Shown here piece by piece: positions 1-10,988 of a stretch of 24,530 nt of DNA. Location of the stretch: contig JAQIWT010000295.1 of the NCBI GenBank assembly GCA_034696485.1, positions 1 to 24,530 on the forward strand, read 5' to 3'. The notes below the pieces were generated by a model that had not been told where the DNA came from, made no database searches, and saw only the letters and a list, made by a program, of their open reading frames with translations. How positions within the stretch are numbered: the first letter of the stretch is position 1; the number at the start of each line of letters is the position of its first letter. Source of the DNA: Isohypsibius dastychi (Eukaryota > Tardigrada > Eutardigrada > Parachela > Isohypsibiidae). Both the position numbers and the translations under genes were made by a program.

Positions 1-74
1 GCAAGAGAGGCAGGCCGACCAGTTATATTTTCCTAAATCAAGCCAGGGGGTGCCCAGTTTCACAAGAGGACGGA

Positions 75-704
75 GTAGCTTTGTGGCTCCATGCTGTTGC
101 ATGAGCTGCAGACATGAGCACAGTTGAAATCACTCACGCCGACTGCAATGTGTGAATGCGTGAGCCCCGTCAGTCTGTGTTAGTAAGCCACGCTGTCCAA
201 ATCATAGCCTCGCTTCTACCGCAACAGTGGACATAGTGCTTCTTTCTTCCCTTTTTTGTCCGCTCCAGCGCCCGTAATCACCCGAGTTATTGGTGAGACA
301 ATTATCAGCAAAGATATACCCACAAAAAATTTCGAATTTTTTGGTAATCTTTATCAGATTATTCGTCCACCAAATTCCCAGGATTACGATCCGCAAAAAT
401 CTTAATACCGGTATCAGCCGTACCTGAACTTATGTTAACGACTATACAAGGATAATAAGTTGAGGGAAAATAACGGGAATTCTTCCAAACAAATCCACTA
501 AAAACTGAAATTGAATAAAATATGAATGCACGATAACAATCATCGAAGCACGTTGTTCAAGTTCAGCTGATCCGTTTTGAGTAAAATTAAGTCAATTCAA
601 AGTTTTCAAATTTTGGGAAAACCACAACGTTGCAGTCAGCCTGTGTGATTCAACTATGTGCTCATGTCTGCAGCTCATGCAACAGCGTGGAGCCACAAAG
701 CTAC
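75..704. mobile_element. MITE-like element with long terminal inverted repeats
   Basis: Bases 75-118 and 661-704 are inverted repeats of each other, with 43 of 44 positions identical by eye. A weaker match continues inward to about 158 and 620, so each terminal repeat is roughly 80-85 bp. The interior of about 460 bp is AT-rich and has no convincing reading frame, so the element is non-autonomous: a MITE or the remnant of a DNA transposon. The outer ends read GTAGCTTTGTGG on both sides. I could not see a clear target-site duplication (left flank GGACGGA, right flank GTTACTG), so the true ends may differ by a few bases and the superfamily is unassigned. It lies just past the last visible exon of the left PARS2 copy and may sit in that gene's final intron. 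Confidence 0.7.
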
Positions 705-990
705 GTTACTGCTCTGTTTCCAATTGAACCAAGTCTAGATCGTGAGCCCTCCCTGTGTGCGTAGGTAAACCCCGCTGACCGGAATTCCAACCATTTTTCT
801 ATGTAAAAAGGGACGTTTTCTCCCAGTTTTCCTCTTTTTTCTCAGCTATAAGCCCGTATCCAGCCGAGCTACTAGTAAGGTAAAAATCAGTGAAAAAAGA
901 GCTACAGTTTGCACTCTTTGGTTGCCAAATCTGCGTTTTCGGGTGGCGAACGTTTGCTTGTGAGAAGATCACTTCAAAACTCCAACCGAC
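705..990. other. Non-coding flank, probable start of left PARS2 last intron
   Basis: Read on the minus strand this begins with a GT donor at 990-989. It resembles the last intron of the right PARS2 copy for only about 27 bases (to about 963) and then becomes unrelated sequence. If the intron is not spliced, the PARS2 frame runs on for 63 codons to a stop at 799-801, giving a tail unlike any ProRS C-terminus. No other gene is seen. Confidence 0.5.
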
Positions 991-3900
991 CTTTTTGCCA
1001 ACAACAACAATCACCGGATATCCAACTTTAGTCGCATCGTTTATCCTCTTCCCAATCGTCATATCATCCCGGTCATCCAATATCACTTCCTCCGTTAAAT
1101 GTCGAATTTCAGCAAGTTGCGAACACAAAGTCTCTGCCAGAGATCCAAGAGCGGTGGATTCTTTACTTCCAGCCTAGAAAGGTCAATGCAAGTCAGAGAT
1201 GTAAAGTGTCTGAACAGAAAGTAGGAGCTTCGACCTTTGGTGAGATGACGCAGACGGAGTAAGGTGCAATACCGATTGGCCAGACGAGCTTGTCATCTGT
1301 AGACTGCACTTCGAGGGAAGCGGCAATGAGGCGAGTCACGCCAATTCCGAAACATCCCATTTGGAACAATCTGTGAGAGTAGTCAAATTAAGACACTGAG
1401 ATTTATGGACCATCAAGTAGACAAACCGAACACAGTGTTCTGGTAGTGTCCAGTTACTCAAATTCGGTTAGAAGAAAATATGGGTTAAGACATACTTGGA
1501 TTTGTTGTCAGAATCGACGAAGTGTGCGTTGAACAATCTGGAATAGTGATCACCGAGGAGGAAGGCGTGTGCCACTTCGATGGCCTTTGAAGATTCTAAT
1601 GGTGCACTCCCAGAGCATCTTGGACAGTTTTTGTGCGATTCTACATCAGATACAGAAACTTTGACAAAAGCCAAGACAACTTGGTCAGGATGACCTCTGG
1701 CGAGCTGACCTGTTGAGAGCTCCTCGTTGAATGCCGAGTTACATTGCTTGCAGATCTTGATGACATCCTCACCAACTGATTCACATGGGAGGCTATATTC
1801 GTGCGACTCTTTTCCACCCATCGTTCCACAACTTCCGGCAACTACGGAAAAAAATGTAAATTCAGTGAAAAAGCATATTTCAGACAGGAAGTTCTTGCGC
1901 TTGTTTCAAAAGATTCTACCAGTACCCGTTTGAAACTTGATCTTTTCCGAACCTGAAGTTTTCGATTCCGAAAAGTCAGCTTACCCTTGATCGTCTTCAG
2001 TTCAAGAGTGGCGAATATCTTCTCATAAGCTTGACACACGGCATCGTAGCCTTCTCGAGCAGCAGCCTCCGAAACGTCAAAAGTATACAAGTCTAAAACA
2101 AGCAAATAAGATTTGGATGAGGACTATGAACACAAAACAGAGCCCATACACGAGATTCAAAAACTGGAAGTTGAAACTGGAATGAACTACTTTCTGGTCA
2201 CAAGAATTTAAAAACCTGTTTATCACGTTCAAAATCGAAAGACAAACTAGAAGAAGGCTTGGGGTATCTTGGTTAATCATACCTTTCATTAGAAATTCCC
2301 TCGCCCTGAGAAGACCGTGCTTTGGTTTTCCTTCATCCCGAAATTTTGGAGAGATCTGAAAAACACGAAATGTTTTCGCATTCGGCTTTCACAGAAGCCA
2401 GAATGATGATTAAACCTGGTATAATCTCAATGGGAACTTCTTGTAGGATGGCCGATGTAATGCAGCTGTCAACATTGCCGTCACCGGTTCTTCATGAGTC
2501 TGAAAATACACAAGAAAAATAAAACTGAATTTAATCAAATTAATCCGCCAGAAACTCGCTGAAGTTTTTTAATTGCGTGGGAACACAGTTTATTCGACGG
2601 ACAGCCGAAGAAAGAATTCAATCTGCCTCACCACATCTCTACAAACCGTGTACATTGATGGTCTACTTGGTAGGCGAGTTAACTCAAACAATGCTCGGTC
2701 TGAAGTCAGCTGGGAAATGTGGAAAAATAACCCTGACGGAAATGTAAAAATCTTAATGAAAAAAAGACAAAGATTTCGGTTGATGGAACTTAGAGAAATG
2801 CAAAATTACGGAAAATCGCGAACTGGACGATCAAAATAAAAATTCAAAGAGAAAATATCGTTACGTACCAAATTCTTACCGGTCCCAAACAACACTCTCT
2901 CTCAGAACGATCTCTAAATTTGATCATATCTTTCTCCATCAAAGTCCAACGTTCTGCAAAAATAAATGGCACGTCAGAATAATTATTTTAGCAATAATGT
3001 CAATTTTTCCCCAAATATCGTTAAAAATTTGGAGCAGATATAAGACTGACATAGATAATCCCGAACAACAATTATTGAAGACAAACCAACACAACAAATG
3101 AACAAAGAATTACAAATCACTAACTGCAAACTTCACAAGCAAATTTCGATTGCAAACAAAACATTTAAACAGCGGCTTTCGTAGACATAAATGAGAGAAC
3201 AGAAGACAAAAAAAGTGAATTCCAGATCATAAATCTGATTCAGCCGGAAGTGGTCAAACTTCGATCTCGGTTTCATTGCTTGTAGATTATTTCGAATCAA
3301 ACAGATGGACCAAAGTTGTACGTACTGGTATCTCAGTATTGAGTATTTCATAAATAACGTTCTGAAAGCTGGAAGGAATTTTTGTACGAACCGGAAGTCT
3401 TCCAAATTGAGCTTTCCATGAGCGACGGCATCGACATCTTTTGACATCCAATCGACTGCATCTCATAATCAATAAAACGAATCAACTTCTCCAGAGATCT
3501 CATAAACAATGGCAATAAATGAAAGGTTCCCGGAGCGGACGCCGGAAGTACAAGCCCCATTTCCATCAAGAGCTACGAAGAAAAAAACAGCAATAAAACA
3601 AGTCCCTTATGGTATCCCGTTCCGTTCCTGGGAAAACAAAATTTCGAGAACAAAACACTGAACAAAATCTGTAAAAACACGAGTATTATGAATCAAATTC
3701 AAAAGAATTCTAAAAACAGGAAAAAAACAAACGCTTCGAAAAAATTGTTTCAAACACAAACATATGATAACAAGTGGTTCGTAAGCTGGTCTTCGACAGA
3801 CTTACTCGCTGACTTTTCGAAAACATTTTTCCCGGTTCCTCCTTTTCTTTGGTGAAGGTGTTTGGAGGAGGTTGATAAGCTGGCTGGAAAACCTGACTGC

Positions 3901-4015
3901 AACGAGCATAATGAAGAAACCTCGACGGAGATGATCCGCAAAATGGCACACTCCGACCCTGAAGCATACAGCGGATACCGGACAATGGGAGCTTCCGGAG
4001 AATATGCCTTGCCAT
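991..4015 (-). CDS. PARS2: Mitochondrial prolyl-tRNA synthetase, left copy, terminal exon not found
   Basis: This class II aminoacyl-tRNA synthetase charges mitochondrial tRNA-Pro. I place nine exons at 4015-3806, 3572-3392, 2953-2880, 2499-2416, 2355-2283, 2092-1985, 1841-1496, 1370-1235 and 1173-991, all in phase, giving 465 codons. The protein starts MARHILRKLPLSG, a basic, acid-free mitochondrial presequence. Next come a KSQR segment and a motif 1 region ending in MPSL as in animal PARS2, the RDRSERECCLGPTHEE segment, motif 2 with KFRDE, a DLYTFD segment, two CxxC pairs (CKQC, CPRC), motif 3 with GIGVTR, and the anticodon-binding domain (VILDDRDDMTIGKR). The last exon expected from the right copy, about 33 residues, is absent between 990 and 1. 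It may lie beyond the window edge past the MITE, or it may be lost. This copy is otherwise undamaged and is the better candidate for the working gene. Confidence 0.85.
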
Positions 4016-4375
4016 TGTTAATAAACTTGGAACGCAAAGACAAGTCGAGAAGCAGCAAAGGAATTACAATCAAACTTTTTTAACGCAAAATGTTTTGAAG
4101 CAGAGGCGTATCCAAGTCAGAAGAGGGACGGACCCACCCTGTGCCTGAAGGGTCTATGCAAGAATATTCTTGGTCTATGCATTCTGTTGCCAAAGGGGGT
4201 GGGGGTGTTCCACTTGCCTATGTTTAATTTATTCAGATTTGTACGGTACGTCTGTACGGTTACATGCGAAATCAACTCAACTCAACTCAACTCAGATTTT
4301 GGCAAATTCTGTTTTATTTTCTATCCCAGTGACTGCGTTGTATTTTATGATTGGAACCGGGGATTTGTGCATGGA
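4016..4375. promoter_or_regulatory. Divergent promoter region between PARS2 and BRAP
   Basis: Only 360 bp separate the PARS2 ATG (4015, minus) from the BRAP ATG (4376, plus), so both promoters and 5' UTRs must lie here or overlap the first exons. The block is duplicated with the genes (289 bp version at 20817-21105). I see no clear TATA box. The left version alone contains a TCAAC tandem repeat and a G-rich stretch near 4195-4207. Promoter function is inferred from the head-to-head arrangement. Confidence 0.5.
4272..4294. repeat. TCAAC pentanucleotide tandem repeat
   Basis: About four and a half copies of TCAAC lie in the BRAP 5' flank, roughly 80 bp before its start codon. The aligned stretch of the right arm lacks them, so they expanded, or were lost from the other copy, after the duplication. 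Confidence 0.8.
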
Positions 4376-7300
4376 ATGAGCGTCTGTTTGGTTCACATAC
4401 GTTTGGAACTCGAGACAAAGGCGAAGAAACCGTTGAATTTCGATTTTACAGGTCAGAATTAAAACCACAACATTCGGTTTTTACGTTTCCCATCAAACTC
4501 GAACTCGTTGTTCGTAGCACTCTCTCGTCAGAATCTGCGTTCAGAACCTGTTGTCCCTCGAATTTACAACAGCAGAAGCGAATTCCTGGCTTCGGTGAGC
4601 CTGCTAAGAGGCCAGCGTTTATTTCGGGAATTCAGGATGGAGACTTATGAACCAGCAGCTGTTCAAGCTGAGCTCGAAGGTTTGTTATCGAATCTGGTTC
4701 TGGTTGATATTTGGAGACATGATCATTTAGAGCGTGCTTTGTAGATGTTCCTAGCAGCGCGCGACCTGCAATCAGATCTCGGACGACTTCTGTGGCGGTG
4801 AACGACTCCACTGATCCGACTTCCGGTGAGAAACGTTATGTCTAGCTAATTTGCTGCATGGATTTGTTATACGAGTGGATATGTTTGAATACGAAAATAA
4901 GTTGGATCAGTGAAACTAGAATAAATAAAACATGAAACTAGAATATCCTGTTTCCACTAGGGTACTGTAATACATATTCCTTGAAAGTTTGAAATTTAAT
5001 TTTTCCGTTTGAAATATTGAGCTCAAATTATTTGTTTCAAATTAATTATTATGAAATTATTTATTTGTTTTCTTATATTACAATCCCCTAAGAACTTGAA
5101 ACTGTGATTGTAGTAATCAAATTTGTAGGTTTGAATTTGTAAATTTGATTTTTTGTTGCGGTGTGATTTTCAAGCCTAAGATGATTTGTTTCATTCACAT
5201 GCCAGTTTTCCTTCGTTCTTGTTGAATGACTTGCTTTCTTTTCAGCGGATGAGTTCCTGATTCAATTCTATTACGGAAATCCAAGCGTGGAGATGGTCAA
5301 AGGAATTCTTCACCTCCATCGAGAAAAGTGTGTGAGACGCTATTTGTTCCCTCGACATTGAATTCCATTTCTGATCGCTTAGAATGACGTATCGTTTCCG
5401 GTTGTTTGCGAATCTAGGTTCTTTATCAGTCGTGAATCTTTTCACTTTTTCCTTTTTTATTTTCCGTTCGTAAAATTATGATTCTCTTCAAGTGAACTTC
5501 CGCTTCCACCAGAAACTTTGGTGATGTGACAGTTTGTGGTTTACTGTTGCTGGAATTCCATTGACAACATTTCGAAGCAGACATTTGGAAAACAAGAACT
5601 TATGTCGGAAATACATTGGAATATTAAAATTGAGATTATTAATTATTATATATTATTAAAATTAAATAATTCAACTCACATGATTCGTGATCATTTTTGG
5701 TACTTCTTTCTTAAAATGGGCTTTTTTCAGTGACCGGACTACGCTGAGTCCGAATATTCCACGGAGTAATCTCCTTTGTATGCTCTCGGTTCCGGCATAT
5801 CTCTCAAGTCGCGATCTCCTCAGCTTCGTCGCACCTTTTTCGTAAGCTTTTTGAACTGTTCTGGATTGCCCATTTGTTACTTTCATTTTTCAGGGCAGAT
5901 ATTGAACAGCTGAAAATTATTCGCAATCAGACACCGAATCAATACATGGTTCTTATCAAATTCCGTACCCAGGTACGTTTGGGTTGACAAATAACTTTTC
6001 TATCAACTGTGCCAAAAGTGGTAGTGCTGTTTTGTAGTTTCTGTCTTGAGCGAAATTGGTGAAGAATGATTTCTTTCACGACGAATTTCTTCCTTATTGT
6101 TTGTAAAATAATCCATGGCTTTTGTCCATCGTCAAAAAACTTGCGATAACAATCATCTGAATTTTTTTGCAGTTTTTGTAAAAATGTTTTGATATTCAGC
6201 TGAATAACTGCACTCGCTGCAATCATGAGTCCTTGATTCGTTGAAGTTTTTTGACTTATCTGCACATTGTCATGTTTTCTGTCTTTTTTTATGGTTTGTT
6301 TGTTTTTGTCGTCCCTTTTTCTCATGTATGCTTTTCCAGGAAGCAGCTGACCATTTCTATGATCATTTCAACGGCGTTCCCTTCAACTCGATCGAGCCGG
6401 GAATTTGTCATTTAGCATATGTCGGGAAAGTCGACGCCGTCGAAGATATTGAGGTACGTTTTCCTCTCGCGAGTTAGAACGATCTTCGTTTTGCCTGAAT
6501 TTTTTTTGCTGTTAAAACTGAGATTTACCAACTGAAAAAATATCTTCGGTTCATTGCAACCGGTTTTGAGAACAATTTTCAACTATTATTTGGTAAAAAG
6601 TACCTGACAACGCTTTTTCGGTTTTTTTTCGGGTATTTTTCTGTGTGTCCGATATTTTTCTACGGTAGAATTTTTTTTGAACGAATTTGCTTTGCTTTAC
6701 TTATATTTAATCAGCCAACTATTTGATTATGTTTTGCTTCTTCCATCTTTGCGATAGAATTATTGCCTAAAATTGTGACCTGCCAAAATTAATTTCTTTC
6801 GGAAAAAACAAACGCCATACGTAGATAATTAAAGCTTGAGTATAATCACTGTTTGTATTCACCCTGACCTTACCAACGGATTTTTGAGATCGTTTCAGTC
6901 TGGCCATATTTCTACAGATTTCGTCACTTTGCCAGTTCAATCCTTTATATGAGCTTCCAAAACTGAACTTAGTGCACTCGATTTTCTTTTGACCGAGTGT
7001 TGCGGGGTTGCTTTCTTACCACCTGTTTCCGGTTAGGAATAACATGCTCTAAGCAGGTTTTGTTTTTCAGGGTGGTGGGATGAGTATGAAAGGGCTGACG
7101 GAGCTGCCGACTTGCGCATTCTGCCTTGAACGTATGGTGGGTCAACATTCTGACTCCGAATTTTCCCGAGTCTTAATTTCCGGCGGTTCGATTTGTAGGA
7201 TGAAGGGGCGAACGGAGTGCTGACTATCCTCTGCAACCATTCCTTCCATAGTGCATGTCTGAAACAATGGGGAGACAGCAGCTGTCCGGTGTGCCGATAT

Positions 7301-8588
7301 TTCCAGACTCCCCAAATGGTTGAGGAGCAGACTTGCGTTCAATGTGGGATGTCATCCGATGTATGAAGGTTCAGTCTGGAAGACCTTATTTGAGAATCAA
7401 TGGAGGGTTTTCCTGTTTTTGTAGGATCTATGGCTTTGCTTGATTTGCGGTCATATTGGATGCGGAAGATATTCAGAGAAGCACGCAGTGGTGTAAGTTT
7501 GAAACCGCAACAATTTATATCGGAATTCAGAATCGTTCGTGCTTCATGATAATAAATATTGACTTGTGTGGTTGCAGACATTTCAGCGAGACACAACATA
7601 CATATGCTTTGAACGTCAAGACACAGCGAGTGTGGGATTATGTCGGTGACGGATATGTTCACCGGTTGATACAGGGACATGGTGCTGAGAAGATTGTTGA
7701 ATATCAGAGCGGAAATCCCGGGAACATGGATGAAAAGATGGAGTCTATAACGCTTGAAGTAAGTTTCGATAAACGTTAAAACCCTTCTTTGAAGTGAGTA
7801 CAGTATCTCAGTTTGTGGAACACGCATATTCGTGACCTTTCAGCTAGATTGTATTTTTATTTTTGAACAACCTCGGTCATTCATGTTCCTTTTTGGGTTT
7901 TGCAGTACACTTACCTATTAACTACACAACTGGAATCTCAGCGGCATTACTTTGAGGAACGTATGGCGGATTTGAGGAGAGAGAAAGAAGAGATGGTTAC
8001 GTCGATCGAGAGCAAGTTCAATAAAGACTTGGATTCGATCAAGTCCAAATTGAATAAAGAAAAGCAGACACTCGAACGTAAACTTCAGCTGGTAAGAAAA
8101 GTGCAGATGCTCTGTGACTCTTCGACCGGAAACAAACTCCGGTTGCTCAAAGCTCAAAACAGGTTCATCAGGTATTGACGATTTGTGCATGATTGCAGGA
8201 AACGGCAAAAGTGGAAAAGTTGAGGAAAGAATTGGAAAACGAACAGATGATGAACACGAATCTCCGGAATAGTCAGAAGGAATATGAGCAGTTGCTCGAA
8301 AAGACACGGAAGGAGAAAGAGCAGCTTGTTGCTGAGAAAGAAAAGGTCACTTTTCAGAAAGTCCCGAAATATCCACATTTTCTGTAAGTTTTATTTTTGT
8401 AGGAAATACTCGATCTCCAAGAGCAGCTTCAAGATCTCCTTAGACATCTGGAAACTCAAGAGAAGATCTCGGCACTTCCGGATGATATTCGGCAGGATAT
8501 TGAGGGTGGACATGTCTTGACTCAGGAACGCGAAGAAGCATCAAGTTCAACAACGAGGAAACCGAGTGGTCGTCGTCGGAACCGGTAG
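4376..8588 (+). CDS. BRAP: BRAP (BRCA1-associated protein / BRAP2), RING and UBP zinc-finger E3 ligase
   Basis: BRAP is a cytoplasmic E3 ubiquitin ligase. In animals it restrains Ras-MAPK signalling by acting on KSR and retains nuclear-localisation-signal proteins. I place fourteen exons: 4376-4451, 4518-4679, 4745-4825, 5246-5327, 5731-5841, 5894-5972, 6340-6453, 7071-7136, 7199-7360, 7425-7492, 7578-7758, 7906-8091, 8199-8345 and 8403-8588. All phases agree, giving 566 residues (human 592). The start [12 protein letters not shown] matches the human MSVSLVVIRLEL. The order is a variable region, the BRAP2 domain ([14 protein letters not shown] through [13 protein letters not shown], about 110-235), a RING of about 250-289 (CAFC, CNHSFH, CPVC), a UBP zinc finger of about 303-345 ([25 protein letters not shown]), then a long charged coiled coil (about 395-530) and a basic tail. 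Exon 2 is the least conserved and its internal splicing is uncertain. Exons 1-4 are duplicated in the right arm. Confidence 0.93.
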
Positions 8589-9392
8589 TTGTGATTACTT
8601 CAGTTAGAATTTGGTTCGAATCATGTTGTCTCGATTCATTTCATAGTTTTACTACTTACATGGCTTTGATGTTTTAATTTCTTAGTTTGGCGTTTTCCAC
8701 TGCGAACAGTGAGCGGTTGTTTGTGGGACTTGTTTCCTCAGGTTCGATTCTGGACAAGTCAATGAACCACGGTAGCTGACCCAAGACCAGTGAAACCCAC
8801 ATTAAAGGGGGGGGGGGGGGGGTACCGGTGATGTCAGTTGCAAGCCCATAGATGGTACATTCGCACTATGTGGACGGCTGCATCTTGATCATCGTTTCAG
8901 TTCTAGGATGTTGCATGGACATACATTCGAAGTCATTTAGTGGACCGCCACGAATGTGGACTAGTCAGGTTCGACTTGTCGGAAATTTTTGTCGAATTTT
9001 TATCATCAAAGACTATTCCCACGCGTCATGCATGAATCGCAGTGAGGTGACTAATCAGCAGGTAACAGGCTTTGCTCAACAAACCCATTGCTCTTCACCT
9101 GGCCGATGACCTGAAAAACGAGCACAACGGACTGAGTGACTTGAACCTGCAGTCTCAGGGAATCTGCGCACAACGTTATAGCTCGTTCACGAAGAAATTG
9201 AATTAAGAGGTCGAAAATCTTCTCAGTTCACCGAAGGATTTTGTTGTTTCGCCTGGGATTCTGCGTCGCGGCAGTAACCTTGACTGAAATACCGTTGATG
9301 TAGTCGTACAGCACTAAAGTAATACGCAGAGCTACAGTGCAAGACACATCTGCCCGCCGGCATTGACTGCAGTGGCATCTCATGAATGATGA
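8589..9392. other. Intergenic region between BRAP and the chitin-binding gene
   Basis: This holds the BRAP 3' UTR and the upstream region of the next gene. No canonical AATAAA was seen close to the BRAP stop. Open frames here are short and unlike known proteins. A run of 16 G bases is listed separately. Confidence 0.5.
8807..8822 (+). repeat. Homopolymer of 16 G
   Basis: An uninterrupted G run lies directly after ATTAAA, in the 3' flank of BRAP. Such runs are prone to sequencing-length error and can form G-quadruplexes. The length should be treated as approximate. Confidence 0.9.
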
Positions 9393-9399
9393 TATAAAA
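9393..9399 (+). promoter_or_regulatory. TATA box of the chitin-binding gene
   Basis: TATAAAA lies 75 bp before the ATG at 9468. Transcription would begin roughly 30 bp downstream, near 9420-9430, giving a 5' UTR of about 40-50 nt. A strong TATA box fits a highly or stage-specifically expressed structural gene, unlike the TATA-poor housekeeping promoters elsewhere in the window. Confidence 0.7.
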
Positions 9400-9467
9400 A
9401 GAGGATCTTCTACAAGTTAGCATCACCAATCTCTTCATTTTCTCTTCTTTGATCTCACTGACTGACA

Positions 9468-10075
9468 ATGCAGGCTCTCCTCGTTTTCCTGATGATCGGT
9501 TCAGCCGTCTGCGCTCCTCGTTATGTATTTGACTTCTTGAAGCCAGCCTTGACCGCAGCCGAGGTGACCAATATTCTGTCCAGCCGAAGTGCTCCATGGC
9601 CGACATACAACGCGATTCCACAAACAAACTTTGACTGCGCCACGAAGAAACAGGCGGGCTTCTACGCTGATATCGAAGCGCAATGTCAAGCATTCCATCG
9701 TTGTGACATCAACGGCAACATGACCAGCTACTTGTGCGCCAATCAGACTGTCTTTAATCAGATCACTCTCGTCTGTGACAGCTACTGGAACGTCGACTGC
9801 GACAGGTTCGTTCCAAATTGATCGCTCTTCAATACCCCATTTTAGTGTATGCGCTTTTCAGATCAAAAGAGTTCGAGAATTTCGGCAACGAGCGCCTTTA
9901 CACCAAACTTGACCTTTTTGATACTCCTCCCAAAGACTATGTTGTTGAACAAAGCGGATCGGTTGCTTATGTAGCACCAGCCCCAGCTCCCGCACCATCT
10001 CAACAGGGCAGATATCCAAAACGACCGAATGGAGGCAAACCAGGGAATGACGAAGACTATTCTGGTCGTGCATGA
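9468..10075 (+). CDS. Secreted protein with one type-2 chitin-binding domain
   Basis: Two exons, 9468-9805 and 9862-10075, flank a 56 bp intron (donor GTTCGT, acceptor TTTTCAG) and give 183 residues. Residues 1 to about 16 (MQALLVFLMIGSAVCA) form a clear signal peptide. The mature part has one peritrophin-A/CBM14-type domain at about residues 51-113, with six cysteines in the order DC, QC, RC, LC, VC, DC. It also has aromatic positions typical of the fold (GFYAD, AFHRC, WNVDC). The second exon encodes an acidic segment, then an alanine-proline repeat (APAPAPAP) and a Gly/Lys/Pro-rich low-complexity tail. Known family members bind chitin in cuticle or peritrophic matrix, so an extracellular structural role is likely. 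The exact orthologue is not recognised. ORF-only reading without the intron would end early at 9821. Confidence 0.88.
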
Positions 10076-10390
10076 GGCACTTGAATGAACACTTGGTTGT
10101 GGGTTTGCTTATCATATGAGTCTCAAGATTCGCTTTGGGTGCGGTGGTGAAGGAGTGCAGCAGCTGCGTGTTCTGGTGACGGTTAATGTTTGTTTTTTTC
10201 CGGGTTGTGGGTTCCTGTGGTTTTTGTGGGGTTTTTGTTCATTTAGAGTGTGTGTCTGGTACTTTGTTCTTGTCGAAGTGAATGAATCTTTGCTGTGAGT
10301 TCATTTTCGCTCGAGAGTTGTCCTTGAGCTTCAGCCATGGGTGTTCACTTCGTTTATCCGCTTTTCGTTTCCTAACATATTCGTTAGGAA

Positions 10391-10396
10391 AATAAA
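10391..10396 (+). terminator. Poly(A) signal of the chitin-binding gene
   Basis: AATAAA lies 316 bp after the stop codon and is followed by a GT-rich stretch (CTTGTTGTAATTG), as expected for cleavage and polyadenylation. It would give a 3' UTR of about 330-340 nt. Confidence 0.6.
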
Positions 10397-10988
10397 CTTG
10401 TTGTAATTGAGTGACTTGATTGATGCCCACTCTTTTCTTCTGTTTCCTATGTACTCGTAGTTCCCTACAGCCTGACAGGGAAACTGCAGATACGTAGTGG
10501 ACACCCACGGCTTCGTCTGGCAATTTAACGGATCAGGTCTACTACCTGATGGAGCTATTGATATCATTACTCGACTATCTGCTCAGCAGCGGGGAAAGCT
10601 CGGCGTACACTAAGCCAGAAGCTCGCGAGGGGGTCATGGTTCATAGACTAGAAACTAGAACATGAATGAACGCAATCCTGTCATCGTAGTGGGCAGATTT
10701 GGGACCGAACCAAGTGCGGATGCACAAAATAATTATTCCTCGAACTCTAGAGGAGTACTTGCTGCCCGGCCGTTTGGTCTTGGTCAGCACACATGGAAGT
10801 TTATGACACGTGAAAATGTAGTTAGAGGAGTTTCGTCAGTCATTCGATGTACTGTTACTTGGTTTTTCAGTCCAAATGAAGAAAACAGAGAACAGAAACT
10901 TGCAATTTAACAAATACTACGATGCTTATTACTATCATTCCAATGATCCCGAGAGCCAATCCAGATGGATTGGTGAGCCGAGAGTGAT
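10397..10988. other. Intergenic region between convergent genes
   Basis: This lies between the end of the chitin-binding gene (plus) and the end of NPC1 (minus). It presumably contains the NPC1 3' UTR. An 82-codon frame at 10662-10910 has no recognisable domain and no splice-supported extension, so I do not call it. Confidence 0.4.

Larger units (their letters stand above)
963..5360. repeat. Left arm of an inverted segmental duplication
   Basis: This arm carries PARS2 exons 1-9 (minus strand), the divergent promoter region and BRAP exons 1-4 (plus strand). The same block occurs in opposite orientation at 19851-23697. Exon lengths match between the arms except where one copy has an indel (PARS2 exon 1: 210 versus 214 nt; exon 2: 181 versus 34 nt; BRAP exon 2 shortened by 44 nt). 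Exons are far more similar than introns. The outer edge lies in the last PARS2 intron and the inner edge in BRAP intron 4, just after the shared string CCCTCGACATTG. The divergence is high enough that this is a real, old duplication and not an assembly echo. Confidence 0.9.

Noticed and set aside
890-1177. 95-codon plus-strand frame at the left end
   Set aside because: Antisense shadow of PARS2 exon 9. The same shadow appears opposite exon 9 in the right copy at 23468-23779.
3391-3398. CCGGAAGT as a functional ETS/GABP promoter site for PARS2
   Set aside because: It lies at an exon-intron boundary well inside the gene, not in the divergent promoter. The many exonic hits make a promoter role here unlikely.
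8735-8765. GGTTCGATTC resembling a tRNA B box
   Set aside because: No A box, acceptor stem or cloverleaf could be built around it.
8852-9109. 85-codon plus-strand frame downstream of BRAP
   Set aside because: Low-similarity composition, no domain, and located between a G run and the next gene's promoter.
10662-10910. 82-codon plus-strand frame between the chitin-binding gene and NPC1
   Set aside because: No domain, no signal peptide, no splice-supported extension. It probably overlaps the NPC1 3' UTR region.
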